A program made the position numbers and the translations under genes. Source: an uncultured Eubacteriales bacterium (GTDB lineage: Bacteria; Bacillota; Clostridia; Christensenellales; CAG-138). Taken from it: 36,929 nucleotides of DNA. The notes under the pieces are model-generated. The model did not search any database, was not told the DNA's origin, and saw only the letters and a list, made by a program, of their open reading frames with translations. This document shows positions 1 through 8,024 of the stretch, one piece after another (the stretch's first letter is position 1; every line of letters begins with the position of its first letter). The stretch is taken from assembly GCA_902768795.1 (NCBI GenBank), contig CACXMS010000029.1, positions 1 to 36,929 of the forward strand, written 5' to 3'.

Positions 1-25
1 ACGCTTCTCTCCTCGATGTGTATTG

Positions 26-1990
26 TCAGTTGTTTGCAATCGGCGCTGCCGTCTTCTTGCCGTTTACGATCTTCAGCATGAACGGGTGTACCGTCGCATA
101 CGACTTCGTTCCGTCAAGCGTAATGATATACGGCTGCACCGATAGTCTTTTCTGATTCTCAAAGTAACTGTTCGGCATGCCGATCACCGTCTGCAGGGCA
201 ACCTTCTGCGATACGCCGCTATAGAACTTGTCCGGCGTCAGAGAAACAAGTCCGCTTCCGGTCTGAACCTTATAGTCCCCGATGATCTCATCGTAGCAAT
301 ACTCCGCGCCGAACGCAGCATCCGAGATAACCTTGCCGTTTGCAAGGTTCACAAGCCGGAACCCGACGATCTGACCGTTATACCCGAGCGTAGCCGGATC
401 CGGTACCGAGGTTAAGAACCGCAGGTCGGTCTTATTCTGTGGATCGCTTGCCGCAAGACTCGTATGCCGGAACTGCACATACACGTCGAGCACCTCGATC
501 GGGATAAACCGCGCGTAGCCGGTGGTTTCGGTGGCGGTACGTTCCGTTGTTGCGCCTTCCCCGACGGAATCATAGTAACCCGCGAACACATACTTGCCGG
601 CATACTGATTGCCTACCAATGTCGGATAGTTGGTCGTTGAGAAGCGCGGATAATTGTTCTTTGGGAGCTTGGCATAAACCGTCTTATCGGATTGTTTTTT
701 GATCTCCACGCAGAACTGCTTCTGCGTTTCGCTTGTTCCGAGATTCAGCCGCGACTTATCCGCAATATTGGTGAAGTATCCGGGATTACCGGCTTTATCT
801 ATATGGGCATACGTTATCGAAGAAGTATCGGCAGCAGTTCCCTCACCACCGGTTAGCGAAGGACAGTTGCTTAGTGTATTAGAAAAATCATCTTGAACAG
901 ACGAGGTACTCCACTTGCCGTCATCAACATATATTGTATTGAGGCTTGTACAGCCCTCAAACATAAAATGCATCTGAGTAACCCTGCTCGTGTTGAAACT
1001 CGAAAGATCCAATGTTGTCAATTGGCTGCATCCTTGAAACATATAGCCCATTTGGTATACGTTATTCGTGTTAAAGTTAGTCACATCCAGGGACGTCAGA
1101 CATCTGCATCTGCAGAACATCCCATACATATATTGGACTTTCTCTGTATTAAAATTTGTCACATCCAGCGACTTCAAACTGTTGCAATCAGAGAACATAC
1201 AAGTCAAATCTGTAACATTACTCGTATCAAATCCAGAAACATCCAAATGTTCTATGCTTCTGCACTGTTGAAACATTGCGCGCATAGATGTAACGCTACT
1301 GGTATTTAAATGCTCCAGTCCATCGATAGAAAGCAAAGTCTCGAATTGATTAAACCAATGCACTAAACACGTTGGTCTGGCGTTTGCAAAAGACGGATCA
1401 AAGACAACTTCGACGGCTATTTTGTATGCACTAAAGGGCTCTGTAGATGATTCAAACCCACTTACCGCATAGGTTTCCGGCAGGGGGCCGTAATACAGCG
1501 TCAGGGTCTTGGTATTCTCATCCCAAAGCGCATAGGTCGTTTCACCGGCATTGCTGCGCTCATCGTCGATGTCCTCGAGTTCAATCTCCGCATTCGGCTC
1601 TTCGGGATCTGCCGCCGGGTCTTCCGGGTCGGTCGGATCTGCGGGATTCGTCGGGTCGTCCGTGGGGTCGTCCGGATCGACAGGGTCGGTCACATCCTCG
1701 GGATCTTCGAGGTCGGTGGGATCATCTACGGGGTCTTCCGGATCTACAGGATCGGTCACATCCGCGGGGTTGTCCGAAGGATCATCTGCGGGGTCGGTGA
1801 CGTCCGCAGGATCGTCCGTGGGGTCAGTTACGTCAGCCGAATCGGTCGCCGGGTCTTCGGTGGGGTCGTCCATCGGATCGGTCACGGGGGCCGGATCGGT
1901 CGCGGGCTGTTCGCCATCCTCCGCAAAGACGGGCGCGATCAGGCCGAGCAGCATTACGCACGCGAGCAGGATCGAAAGGAGTTTCTTCAT
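26..1990 (-). CDS. BspA-like leucine-rich-repeat (DUF285) surface protein
   Basis: A 654-residue secreted protein. Residues 1-23 form a classical signal peptide (MKKLL, hydrophobic core, VFA cut site). Residues 24-140 are an extreme Asp/Pro/Thr/Glu low-complexity stretch of DPTDDPADVT-like units. Residues about 215-360 carry at least four DUF285/BspA-type repeats of the form 'F.T.NVT.M..MF..C..L..LDVS', known from adhesins of gut and oral bacteria. The C-terminal 250 residues are not recognised. I see no LPXTG motif and no C-terminal membrane helix, so anchoring is unclear; the acidic stretch may hold wall or cations (inference). The ATG has a good GGAGG site. The repeat-coding part (about 900-1440) is visibly more AT-rich than the rest, which suggests an acquired domain. 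Divergent from the neighbouring surface protein. Confidence 0.85.
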   Translation of the reverse strand: MKKLLSILLACVMLLGLIAPVFAEDGEQPATDPAPVTDPMDDPTEDPATDSADVTDPTDDPADVTDPADDPSDNPADVTDPVDPEDPVDDPTDLEDPEDVTDPVDPDDPTDDPTNPADPTDPEDPAADPEEPNAEIELEDIDDERSNAGETTYALWDENTKTLTLYYGPLPETYAVSGFESSTEPFSAYKIAVEVVFDPSFANARPTCLVHWFNQFETLLSIDGLEHLNTSSVTSMRAMFQQCRSIEHLDVSGFDTSNVTDLTCMFSDCNSLKSLDVTNFNTEKVQYMYGMFCRCRCLTSLDVTNFNTNNVYQMGYMFQGCSQLTTLDLSSFNTSRVTQMHFMFEGCTSLNTIYVDDGKWSTSSVQDDFSNTLSNCPSLTGGEGTAADTSSITYAHIDKAGNPGYFTNIADKSRLNLGTSETQKQFCVEIKKQSDKTVYAKLPKNNYPRFSTTNYPTLVGNQYAGKYVFAGYYDSVGEGATTERTATETTGYARFIPIEVLDVYVQFRHTSLAASDPQNKTDLRFLTSVPDPATLGYNGQIVGFRLVNLANGKVISDAAFGAEYCYDEIIGDYKVQTGSGLVSLTPDKFYSGVSQKVALQTVIGMPNSYFENQKRLSVQPYIITLDGTKSYATVHPFMLKIVNGKKTAAPIANN

Positions 1991-2117
1991 TTGGGTGCCT
2001 CCAAAATAGTATTGTGGTCGATAAAGCGGGTAAGTTTCTCTGTTTATACCAAAAACACGTATATCGAAATATCACCCGCATACCGGGCTTTTTTCAACAT
2101 TCGGTTCTGCCGTTCAC

Positions 2118-2147
2118 AGTATAACACAAAGCGGTCGATAAAGTCTA
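2118..2147 (-). promoter_or_regulatory. Possible promoter of the BspA-like gene
   Basis: Read on the minus strand, TAGACT (2147-2142) lies 18 bp before TATACT (2123-2118). Transcription would start about 120 nt before the ATG at 1990. The -35 is weak, so this is tentative. The 352-base gap 1991-2342 otherwise holds a terminator-like hairpin (2173-2205), the promoter of the plus-strand gene (2254-2282) and two copies of GGTCGATAAAG (2016-2026, 2133-2143). Confidence 0.4.
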
Positions 2148-2172
2148 CCTTTTAACCGATTTTCAAAAAAAT

Positions 2173-2206
2173 AAAGCCGGAAAGAACATTTCCTCCGGCT
2201 TTTGCC
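2173..2206. terminator. Orphan bidirectional terminator-like hairpin
   Basis: A perfect 9-bp stem, AAAGCCGGA (2173-2181) and TCCGGCTTT (2194-2202), has a 12-nt loop. It is followed by TTTT on the plus strand and by a run of seven T after one A on the minus strand. It sits between two divergent genes, so no annotated transcript ends here; it may insulate the two promoters or end antisense transcripts. Confidence 0.6.
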
Positions 2207-2253
2207 TTTTCCAAACAAAAACACCGGAAATAACCAAAGAAGCGTGGAAGGAA

Positions 2254-2282
2254 TTGACAGCAGCTGGGACATGGGATACACT
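2254..2282 (+). promoter_or_regulatory. Sigma-A-type promoter of the BACON-like surface protein
   Basis: TTGACA (2254-2259), a 17-bp spacer and TACACT (2277-2282). The perfect -35 and ideal spacing support it. The leader to the ATG at 2343 is about 55 nt. Confidence 0.65.
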
Positions 2283-2342
2283 ATATTATTAAAGTCGTAT
2301 GGGTTCGAAAGAGCCGTCGGCGCGGATATAAGGGAGGCAAGC

Positions 2343-3806
2343 ATGAAAAAAAGAGTTTTGATTCTGACGGTCGCCGTTTTGATCCTGCTGGCCGCAATTC
2401 CGTTTGCGGCAGCGGCGGAAAACAAGCTCGGAAAGAAGATCGAAGGATTTGAAGTGACGGCGAAAGAGCTGAAGAACGGCGTTGTGACGCTGCGGGAGGA
2501 CTCCGAAGCCGGTGATCCTTACGTGCTGTTCATCGACTCGGACAAGGACTGGAAAGCGACGCTGGAAAATACCAAGCTTGTAAAGTTCTCGGATCAGATG
2601 CTGGTTGGATCGATGCGCGTTCCGGCTGAGGTAAAAAACGAAAAGGAAGCGTCCGGCGAGGCAAATACGCCTTCCTATCTGACGCTGGAAATCGCTGCCG
2701 TTCCGGCCCCCGGTCAGACCCTGACGCAGAAGCTTACCTTCACGGTCGGGGAGGAAACAAGCGAGTATGAGATCCGGATGACAGCGCCCGCGCCCAAATT
2801 CGAACTGAAGTGCACAGGCCTCAGCGGCAGCAAGATCGTGTTCGACAAATCCGCGGAAAAGGGAGAGGAGCTTGTTGTTCTGATCGAGTCCGATCTTGCC
2901 TGGAGCGCGGAGCTGGAGGATGCTTCCTTCGTGCGCTTTTCCGTGCCGACGGGATTCGTGGGCGGACTGTTCGCATCGATCGAGAGCGATACCCGTGCAA
3001 GCGGATCCGAGCAATCCGCGATGGTGTATGCGATCAAGCTGGATACACCGGCCGCAAAGGGCACAACATCCTCGGTTAAAATGAGCATTCGCGTCGGAAA
3101 CGAGATCAAGATCTACACGATCTCGCAGACGAAGCCGGACGATCCCGCAACCCCGACGCCAACGGTAAAGCCGACCGAAGCGCCCGATCCGGTGCTGAAG
3201 GTCAAGAACGACCATATTTCCGGCAAAACGATGACGCTCGACGAAGACGCGTCTGCCGGCGATTCGTATACGCTGATCATTTCGGCGGATACCGATTGGA
3301 AAGCGGAGCTTGCGGATTCGAAGTTTGTCGTTCTGGAAAAAGGCGTGGACGACAAATACAAGTCCGCCACGGTCAAGGATACCAGAAATGCGTCCGGCGC
3401 GGCGGGGAAGACGCTTGCGCTTTCGGTCACGCTGCTGGATCCGCCGGAAGCCGGCGAATCCAAAAGTACAAAGCTGACGTTCCATATCGGCTCCAAAACC
3501 GTGACTTATAAAATCCGGATGAATGAACCGGAGGCCACGCCGGAGCCGACCGAAGAGCCGACGCCGGAGCCGACCGCAACGCCCGAACCGACGCCCGAGC
3601 CGACTGCGGAACCGACCGCAGAGCCGACCGCAAAGCCGACCGATACGCCGGAGCCGGTTCTTACGGCGGAGCCGACCGAAGCGCCCGTGCAGCCCGGCCC
3701 GTCCGCGCAGACGTTCCCGCTGTGGGCCGTGATCATCGGCGGAGCCATCGTGCTTGCCGGCTGCATCATCGGCATGGTGCTGCTCGTCGTTCGCCGCAGA
3801 AAATAA
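2343..3806 (+). CDS. Membrane-anchored surface protein with three BACON-like domains
   Basis: A 487-residue exported protein. The start at 2343 (MKKRVLILTV) is chosen because AGGGAGGC lies just upstream and a signal peptide follows (residues 1-25, ending AAAAE); a longer in-frame ORF has no such support. Three homologous domains of about 115 residues follow (28-145, 147-265, 284-400). Each has an '(D/A)W.A.L' core (DWKATL, AWSAEL, DWKAEL), an 'ASG' motif, and ends in 'V(G/S)..T..Y.I', which resembles BACON-type beta-sandwich modules. Residues 402-452 are an EPTPEPT wall-spanning linker. A membrane helix (about 457-482) and an RRRK stop-transfer end complete it. BACON modules are usually carbohydrate- or mucin-associated; binding here is inference. 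Ends in a strong terminator shared with the convergent small gene. Confidence 0.8.
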   Translation: MKKRVLILTVAVLILLAAIPFAAAAENKLGKKIEGFEVTAKELKNGVVTLREDSEAGDPYVLFIDSDKDWKATLENTKLVKFSDQMLVGSMRVPAEVKNEKEASGEANTPSYLTLEIAAVPAPGQTLTQKLTFTVGEETSEYEIRMTAPAPKFELKCTGLSGSKIVFDKSAEKGEELVVLIESDLAWSAELEDASFVRFSVPTGFVGGLFASIESDTRASGSEQSAMVYAIKLDTPAAKGTTSSVKMSIRVGNEIKIYTISQTKPDDPATPTPTVKPTEAPDPVLKVKNDHISGKTMTLDEDASAGDSYTLIISADTDWKAELADSKFVVLEKGVDDKYKSATVKDTRNASGAAGKTLALSVTLLDPPEAGESKSTKLTFHIGSKTVTYKIRMNEPEATPEPTEEPTPEPTATPEPTPEPTAEPTAEPTAKPTDTPEPVLTAEPTEAPVQPGPSAQTFPLWAVIIGGAIVLAGCIIGMVLLVVRRRK

Positions 3807-3819
3807 TCCGTTTTGACAG

Positions 3820-3858
3820 AAAAGCGCTTTCCCGCGTTTTGTGCAGGAAAGCGCTTTT
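3820..3858. terminator. Bidirectional terminator between convergent genes
   Basis: A perfect 13-bp inverted repeat, AAAAGCGCTTTCC (3820-3832) and GGAAAGCGCTTTT (3846-3858). The A/T ends give a U-tract in both directions, so it can end both the plus-strand surface gene (stop 3806) and the minus-strand small gene (stop 3871). Confidence 0.85.
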
Positions 3859-3870
3859 GCTTGGGGGTCT

Positions 3871-4050
3871 TTACTCTTTGGGCTCCTGTTTTTCGTTCTC
3901 TTCCTTCTTGGGGGATTCCTCTGCCCAGTCGGTCGCAACGTCCACGCCCTTGCGGACGCTCTTGGCGATCGTTTTGCCGAGGTCCTTGCCGAGTACGGCA
4001 AAGTCTTTGCCGACCTTCTTCCAGTTGCTCTTCAGATTCTTTTCTTCCAT
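3871..4050 (-). CDS. Small charged protein of unknown function (59 aa)
   Basis: The frame starts MEEKNLKSNWKKVGKDF and ends KQEPKE. An AAAGGAG site lies 8 nt before the ATG and a shared perfect terminator lies 12 bp after the stop, which together mark it as a real gene despite its size. The first 45 residues are basic and form amphipathic helix with spaced aromatic and aliphatic residues (W, V, F, V, L, I, V, V, W); the tail is acidic (EESPKKEENEKQEPKE). There is no signal peptide or membrane helix. I do not recognise a family. It lies 33 bp downstream of the acetyltransferase gene and may be the last gene of that minus-strand run. Confidence 0.75.
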   Translation of the reverse strand: MEEKNLKSNWKKVGKDFAVLGKDLGKTIAKSVRKGVDVATDWAEESPKKEENEKQEPKE

Positions 4051-4083
4051 GGTTTGTGCTCCTTTCGTGTTTTTGAAACGGAT

Positions 4084-4893
4084 TCAAGATTTTTTTATCA
4101 GCCGCAGCGCGGTCAGGCGCGCTTTTTCAGTAAAGCCGATCGCCCGGTATGCGGCGTTTGACGGAGGATACTCCGGATCGGCGTACAGCATCGGGACGCG
4201 TCCTTCTTCCAGAATTTGGGCGCAGACCTTTGTAAGAAGCGCCTTTGCATATCCGCATCCGCGGTAAGGCGCATCGGTCACGACGGAATGGACGTCCGAA
4301 AAGCGGTCGCCCGCATCCGCCCTTTTTGCAATCGCTGCGATCGTGCCGTCCGGCGCGCGCCAGCCGAATGCATGTCGGTTTTTGGAAAACGCTTCGCCCA
4401 TTTCCAGCTGTGCGGATGCGGAAAGCGAAACGCCGTCTTCCTGGGCGAGCATACCGAGCAGCGCGCCGGCACGTTCGGGCGGGACGTCCGCTCCGCAAAG
4501 ATATTCTCCCGGCGCGGACTTCGGGATCAGCCGATCCATCCGGTACACGGCGATCCGCTGCGTCCGATGCAAAGCGGCGTCCCAGGCAAGCGCGGCAAGG
4601 CGAATAAAAGACCCTTTCGCAACGATCCCCGAAAGGCATCGGGCTAAGCGCATCGCCTCCAGCGACTCGAGTAGCGCGGCAAGCGTTTCGTCCGAAATGC
4701 CGTTTCTTGTCCATACCCATGCGGGCGAGTTCGGATCGATCTGCGCGACAAGGCATGATTCGCCGTCCGAAAGCAAAAGCGGTTTGCCGCTGTCGAGCAT
4801 ATGCGTGATCCGCAAAAACGCAAGCGCGTCGCAGGGCGGGATCAGCGTGTTCAGCCGCTCGCTGCCGGGCGGACAGAGACGGATCGGGGCCAT
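4084..4893 (-). CDS. GNAT-family N-acetyltransferase
   Basis: A 269-residue two-part protein. The C-terminal half (about 150-269) is a GNAT acetyltransferase. The acetyl-CoA-binding motif A appears as 'YRGCGYAKALL', followed by 'LYADPEYPPSNAAYRAIGF', the usual beta5/alpha4 segment with the conserved Asn and Tyr. The N-terminal half matches the extension seen in FR47-like single-GNAT proteins. The acceptor is unknown. I take ATG at 4893, with AAGGTG 7 nt upstream; a GTG at 4902 is an alternative. The gene starts just after the stop of the alpha-glucosidase and is probably co-transcribed with it. Confidence 0.85.
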   Translation of the reverse strand: MAPIRLCPPGSERLNTLIPPCDALAFLRITHMLDSGKPLLLSDGESCLVAQIDPNSPAWVWTRNGISDETLAALLESLEAMRLARCLSGIVAKGSFIRLAALAWDAALHRTQRIAVYRMDRLIPKSAPGEYLCGADVPPERAGALLGMLAQEDGVSLSASAQLEMGEAFSKNRHAFGWRAPDGTIAAIAKRADAGDRFSDVHSVVTDAPYRGCGYAKALLTKVCAQILEEGRVPMLYADPEYPPSNAAYRAIGFTEKARLTALRLIKKS

Positions 4894-4905
4894 GCCTTGC
4901 ACCTT

Positions 4906-6567
4906 TTACCGAAGCCGCCAGACCTGCGCTTCATACGGACGCAGCGTTCCGACGGTTCCGGATTCCGGGTAATTGCAAAGCAGAAGCTCCATGCGCGCGG
5001 CGTCGTACCCGCGCGGGAGACGGTACCGCTGCGGCTTTTCGGAAAACGCGCAGACAATGAGGATGCGCTCGCCGCGGTACGCGCGTTCGTAGAGATAGCG
5101 CTTTCCCGAGCAATGCTGATATTCACGGTACGAGCCGTACAGCAGCGTTTCGCTCGATTTTCTGAGCTGAAGCGCTTTGCGGTAGAACTGCAGGATGCCG
5201 TTCGGATCCTGCTCCTCGCGGGCGACGTTGACCGAAGGATAATTCGGATTTATACAGAACCACGGCGTTCCGGTCGTAAAGCCGGCGTTCGGCGCATCGC
5301 TCCATTGTACGGGCGTGCGGGCCGAATCGCGTGAGGAATAATAGATGCGGCGCATCCGCTTCGCTTCGGACTGGTGCGTGAAGAACGAATGGTAAGCGTT
5401 GATCGAAGCGACGTCGTTATACTGGTCGATCGAAGCGAGCCGGATGTTCGTCATGCCGATCTCCTGCCCCTGATAGAGGAACGGCGTGCCCTGCTGGAAC
5501 AGATAGGCGGCGGCGAGCGCCGTGCCCGATTCGCGGCGGAGCCGTTCGCTTCCGTAGCGGCTGATGACCCGGGGATGATCGTGGTTTTCGATGTACAGCA
5601 CGTTCCAAGCTTTGCCCGCAAGCGCATACTGCCAGCGCGAAAACGCCGATTTGAGCTTTCGCAGCGAAAACGGATGGTGGAGAAGCTCGGTCATGATGCA
5701 GTCCGCCGACATGCAGTCGAACTGGATCATCATATCCAGAACGCGGTCTTCTCCGGTCAGATAGCCGAGTGCCTTTTTGATCGGCGTCATCGGTGCTTCC
5801 CCGATCTGCACGGCGCCGTATTCCTTTGCGACCGCGCGGAATTCGCGCAGGTATTCCATCAGATGCGGACCGTCCTTATAGAACGGCATCCCGTTCGCCT
5901 TCGGCAGGAACGGGATCCCGTCGGGCAGCGGTTCCTGCTTGGAAATGAAGTTGATGACGTCCTCGCGGAACCCGTCGACGCCCATATCGAGCCAGTAGCG
6001 CATGATCGCTTTGACTTCTTCGCGTACGCGCGGATTGTCCATGTTCAGATCGGGCTGTTTCTTTGCAAAGATATGCAGATAGTATTGCCCGCGCTGCTCG
6101 TCGTATTCCCATGCGCGCCCTTCAAACTGGCTGAACCAGTTGTTCGGCGGTTTTCTGCCGTTTTTCGTCTGCTTCGGATCGCGCCAGATGTAGTAATCGC
6201 TGTACGGATTGTCTTTTCCCTTGCGGCTTTCCAGGAACCACGGATGCTCGTCGGACGTATGATTGATGACCAGATCCATCAGCACTTTCAGACCGAGCGC
6301 ATGCGCTTTGTGCAGCACCTTCTGAAACTGTTCCAGCGTGCCGTATTCCGGGTGAATGCTGCGGTAGTCGGAGATATCGTAGCCGTAATCGGCGTTCGGC
6401 GACGGATAGATCGGGCTGAACCAGATCCCGTCGACGCCGAGCGAGCGGATGTAGTCCAGCTTGTCGTACACGCCGTACAGATCCCCGATCCCGTCCCCGT
6501 TGCCGTCGCAGAAGCTGCGGATCCAGATCTGATAGAACGACATTCGCCTGTAATCCATCTGCTCCAT
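4906..6567 (-). CDS. GH13 alpha-glucosidase (oligo-1,6-glucosidase type)
   Basis: A 553-residue cytoplasmic glycoside hydrolase that would release glucose from short alpha-linked oligosaccharides. All GH13 signatures are present: region I D98-LVINH-103, the subfamily marker QPDLN (171-175) typical of GH13_31 oligo-1,6-glucosidases, region II GFRED with nucleophile D203, acid/base E257 in IGEAP, and NHD (328-330) with transition-state D330. The N-terminal 'YQIWIRSFCDGNGDGIGDL' is also diagnostic, and length is normal. ATG at 6567 is chosen for AAAGGAG 7-8 nt upstream; the longer ORF would overlap the previous gene. Four bases separate it from the glycosyltransferase stop, so the two are translated together. 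Substrate preference (isomaltose, maltose, trehalose-like) cannot be read from this. Confidence 0.95.
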   Translation of the reverse strand: MEQMDYRRMSFYQIWIRSFCDGNGDGIGDLYGVYDKLDYIRSLGVDGIWFSPIYPSPNADYGYDISDYRSIHPEYGTLEQFQKVLHKAHALGLKVLMDLVINHTSDEHPWFLESRKGKDNPYSDYYIWRDPKQTKNGRKPPNNWFSQFEGRAWEYDEQRGQYYLHIFAKKQPDLNMDNPRVREEVKAIMRYWLDMGVDGFREDVINFISKQEPLPDGIPFLPKANGMPFYKDGPHLMEYLREFRAVAKEYGAVQIGEAPMTPIKKALGYLTGEDRVLDMMIQFDCMSADCIMTELLHHPFSLRKLKSAFSRWQYALAGKAWNVLYIENHDHPRVISRYGSERLRRESGTALAAAYLFQQGTPFLYQGQEIGMTNIRLASIDQYNDVASINAYHSFFTHQSEAKRMRRIYYSSRDSARTPVQWSDAPNAGFTTGTPWFCINPNYPSVNVAREEQDPNGILQFYRKALQLRKSSETLLYGSYREYQHCSGKRYLYERAYRGERILIVCAFSEKPQRYRLPRGYDAARMELLLCNYPESGTVGTLRPYEAQVWRLR

Positions 6568-6571
6568 CGCG

Positions 6572-7987
6572 TCACTCCTTTCGCATCCGCCCGAGGTCGG
6601 ACGCAACTTTTTCGGTAAGATCCTCCCAGATTTCCGTCCGCTTTTCCCGGAACGCGCCGATGTTTTCCATCATGCCCGCCGCCGCGCTGTCGATGCTGTC
6701 CAGCAGTGAACCGAAAAAGAGTCGGGTTTTGGTCAGCCGTTCCATTTCGCGCGAGGTCAGACTGACGAGAAGATCGGTTGCCTGCGCTTTGCGGCGCGGG
6801 AGCTTTCCGCTGCGCTTCAGATCCAGGATCGCGTTGTAACGGTCGAACGCGGCGGCGACGCAGGTCTGCCAGGAAAGATACAGCTCCTCCATCGCGCGCT
6901 CGCCGATCGCGTGCAGCTTCGGCAGATCGCCGAGCACGTTCTGCAAAAGCGCCGCCATCGCTTCGTACGTTTCGTCGATGAGAAATCCGTTTTGCCCATC
7001 CGTAATTCCCTCCGCCGCGCAGGAGCCGCGGATCAGGACGCAGGCAAGCCCGCAGGCCGCCGCCTCACGCACGACGAGGCCGTTCGTATCGAACGTGGAC
7101 GGGAACAGAAACAGATCCGCCCGCGTGTTCCATGCGCGAAGGACGTCGCGGTCGTAGATCGGTCCGGTAAAGATGCACTTTCCCGGAGTGCTTTCGGTAT
7201 CGGCAAGGCCGTATTCCCGAGCGCGCTTTTGAAACAGTTCCAGATCCGGGCCCTTTCCGACAAAGACCATGCGAAAATCCTGTCCGGATTCGGACAGCCG
7301 CTTCAGCGCGTCAAGGATCAGCGGGATGCCCTTGTAGGAGATCATCCGGCCGACGAACAGCAGAACCGGAACGCCCTCTGGAAGATCGTATTGTGCCGCC
7401 AGGGCCGCAGTGCTTTTTTCGTCCGTACGCCCCTTCGGGAAGTCCACGCCGTTGTTCATAACGCGGTATTCCCCGGTAAAGCCGATCTCCTTGAGACTTT
7501 CGCCCGCGCCGCGGCTGACGGTCCAGATCTCGTCGCACGCTTCGATGTTGCCGACCATCGCGCGGATGCACTCGTCCGCGGCGAATTTCGGCTTCATATA
7601 GCGCCGGATATCGATATCGTACTTGGTGTGATAGGTCAGAACGACCGGCGCGTCCGTCTGCTCGCGCAGGATGCGCGCAATGACGGTCGAAGCCGCGGGA
7701 CAGTGCGTATGGATGATGTCCGGGCCGAAGGACGCCAGCTGTGCGATCTCCTTTTCCGCGAACGGAACGCCCGCGCGGTATCCGTTTGTGATCGCGGCGG
7801 TATCAATGCTCGGATAGGCGACCACGGGATAATCGTATTTTCCGTAGTCCGCATCCGGGTAGCTCGGCGTTCCGACAATGACCGGCGCGCCAAAATCCTT
7901 TTGCAGATATTCCGCGTAATTCATCATCACGTTCACAACGCCGTCGATCACCGGCGGAAACGATTCGTTCAAAAGACAAACCTTCAT
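6572..7987 (-). CDS. GT4 glycosyltransferase
   Basis: A 471-residue GT-B fold enzyme. The start 'MKVCLLNESFPPVIDGVVNV' is the typical GT4 N-terminus of diacylglycerol glucosyltransferase and mannosyltransferase relatives. 'HTHCPAAS', 'YHTKYDIDI', 'VMNNGVDF' and 'LLFVGRMISYKGI' follow in order. In the EX7E motif ('FDTNGLVVREAAACG') the first Glu is Asp, a conservative change. The C-terminal 90 residues are a helical, charged extension. The enzyme likely transfers a sugar from a nucleotide sugar to a lipid or polysaccharide acceptor at the inner membrane face (family knowledge; acceptor not shown). ATG at 7987 has AAAGGAG in front. Tight coupling with the alpha-glucosidase suggests a glycan or glycolipid role. 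Confidence 0.9.
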   Translation of the reverse strand: MKVCLLNESFPPVIDGVVNVMMNYAEYLQKDFGAPVIVGTPSYPDADYGKYDYPVVAYPSIDTAAITNGYRAGVPFAEKEIAQLASFGPDIIHTHCPAASTVIARILREQTDAPVVLTYHTKYDIDIRRYMKPKFAADECIRAMVGNIEACDEIWTVSRGAGESLKEIGFTGEYRVMNNGVDFPKGRTDEKSTAALAAQYDLPEGVPVLLFVGRMISYKGIPLILDALKRLSESGQDFRMVFVGKGPDLELFQKRAREYGLADTESTPGKCIFTGPIYDRDVLRAWNTRADLFLFPSTFDTNGLVVREAAACGLACVLIRGSCAAEGITDGQNGFLIDETYEAMAALLQNVLGDLPKLHAIGERAMEELYLSWQTCVAAAFDRYNAILDLKRSGKLPRRKAQATDLLVSLTSREMERLTKTRLFFGSLLDSIDSAAAGMMENIGAFREKRTEIWEDLTEKVASDLGRMRKE

Positions 7988-8024
7988 TTTTTCTCCTTTT
8001 GTGTTCCCTTGCTGCCCGGACGGA

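Noticed and set aside
2289..4001. A 570-codon minus-strand frame opposite the BACON-like gene
   Set aside because: Arg-rich shadow without start signals; the plus-strand gene has signal peptide, domains and anchor.
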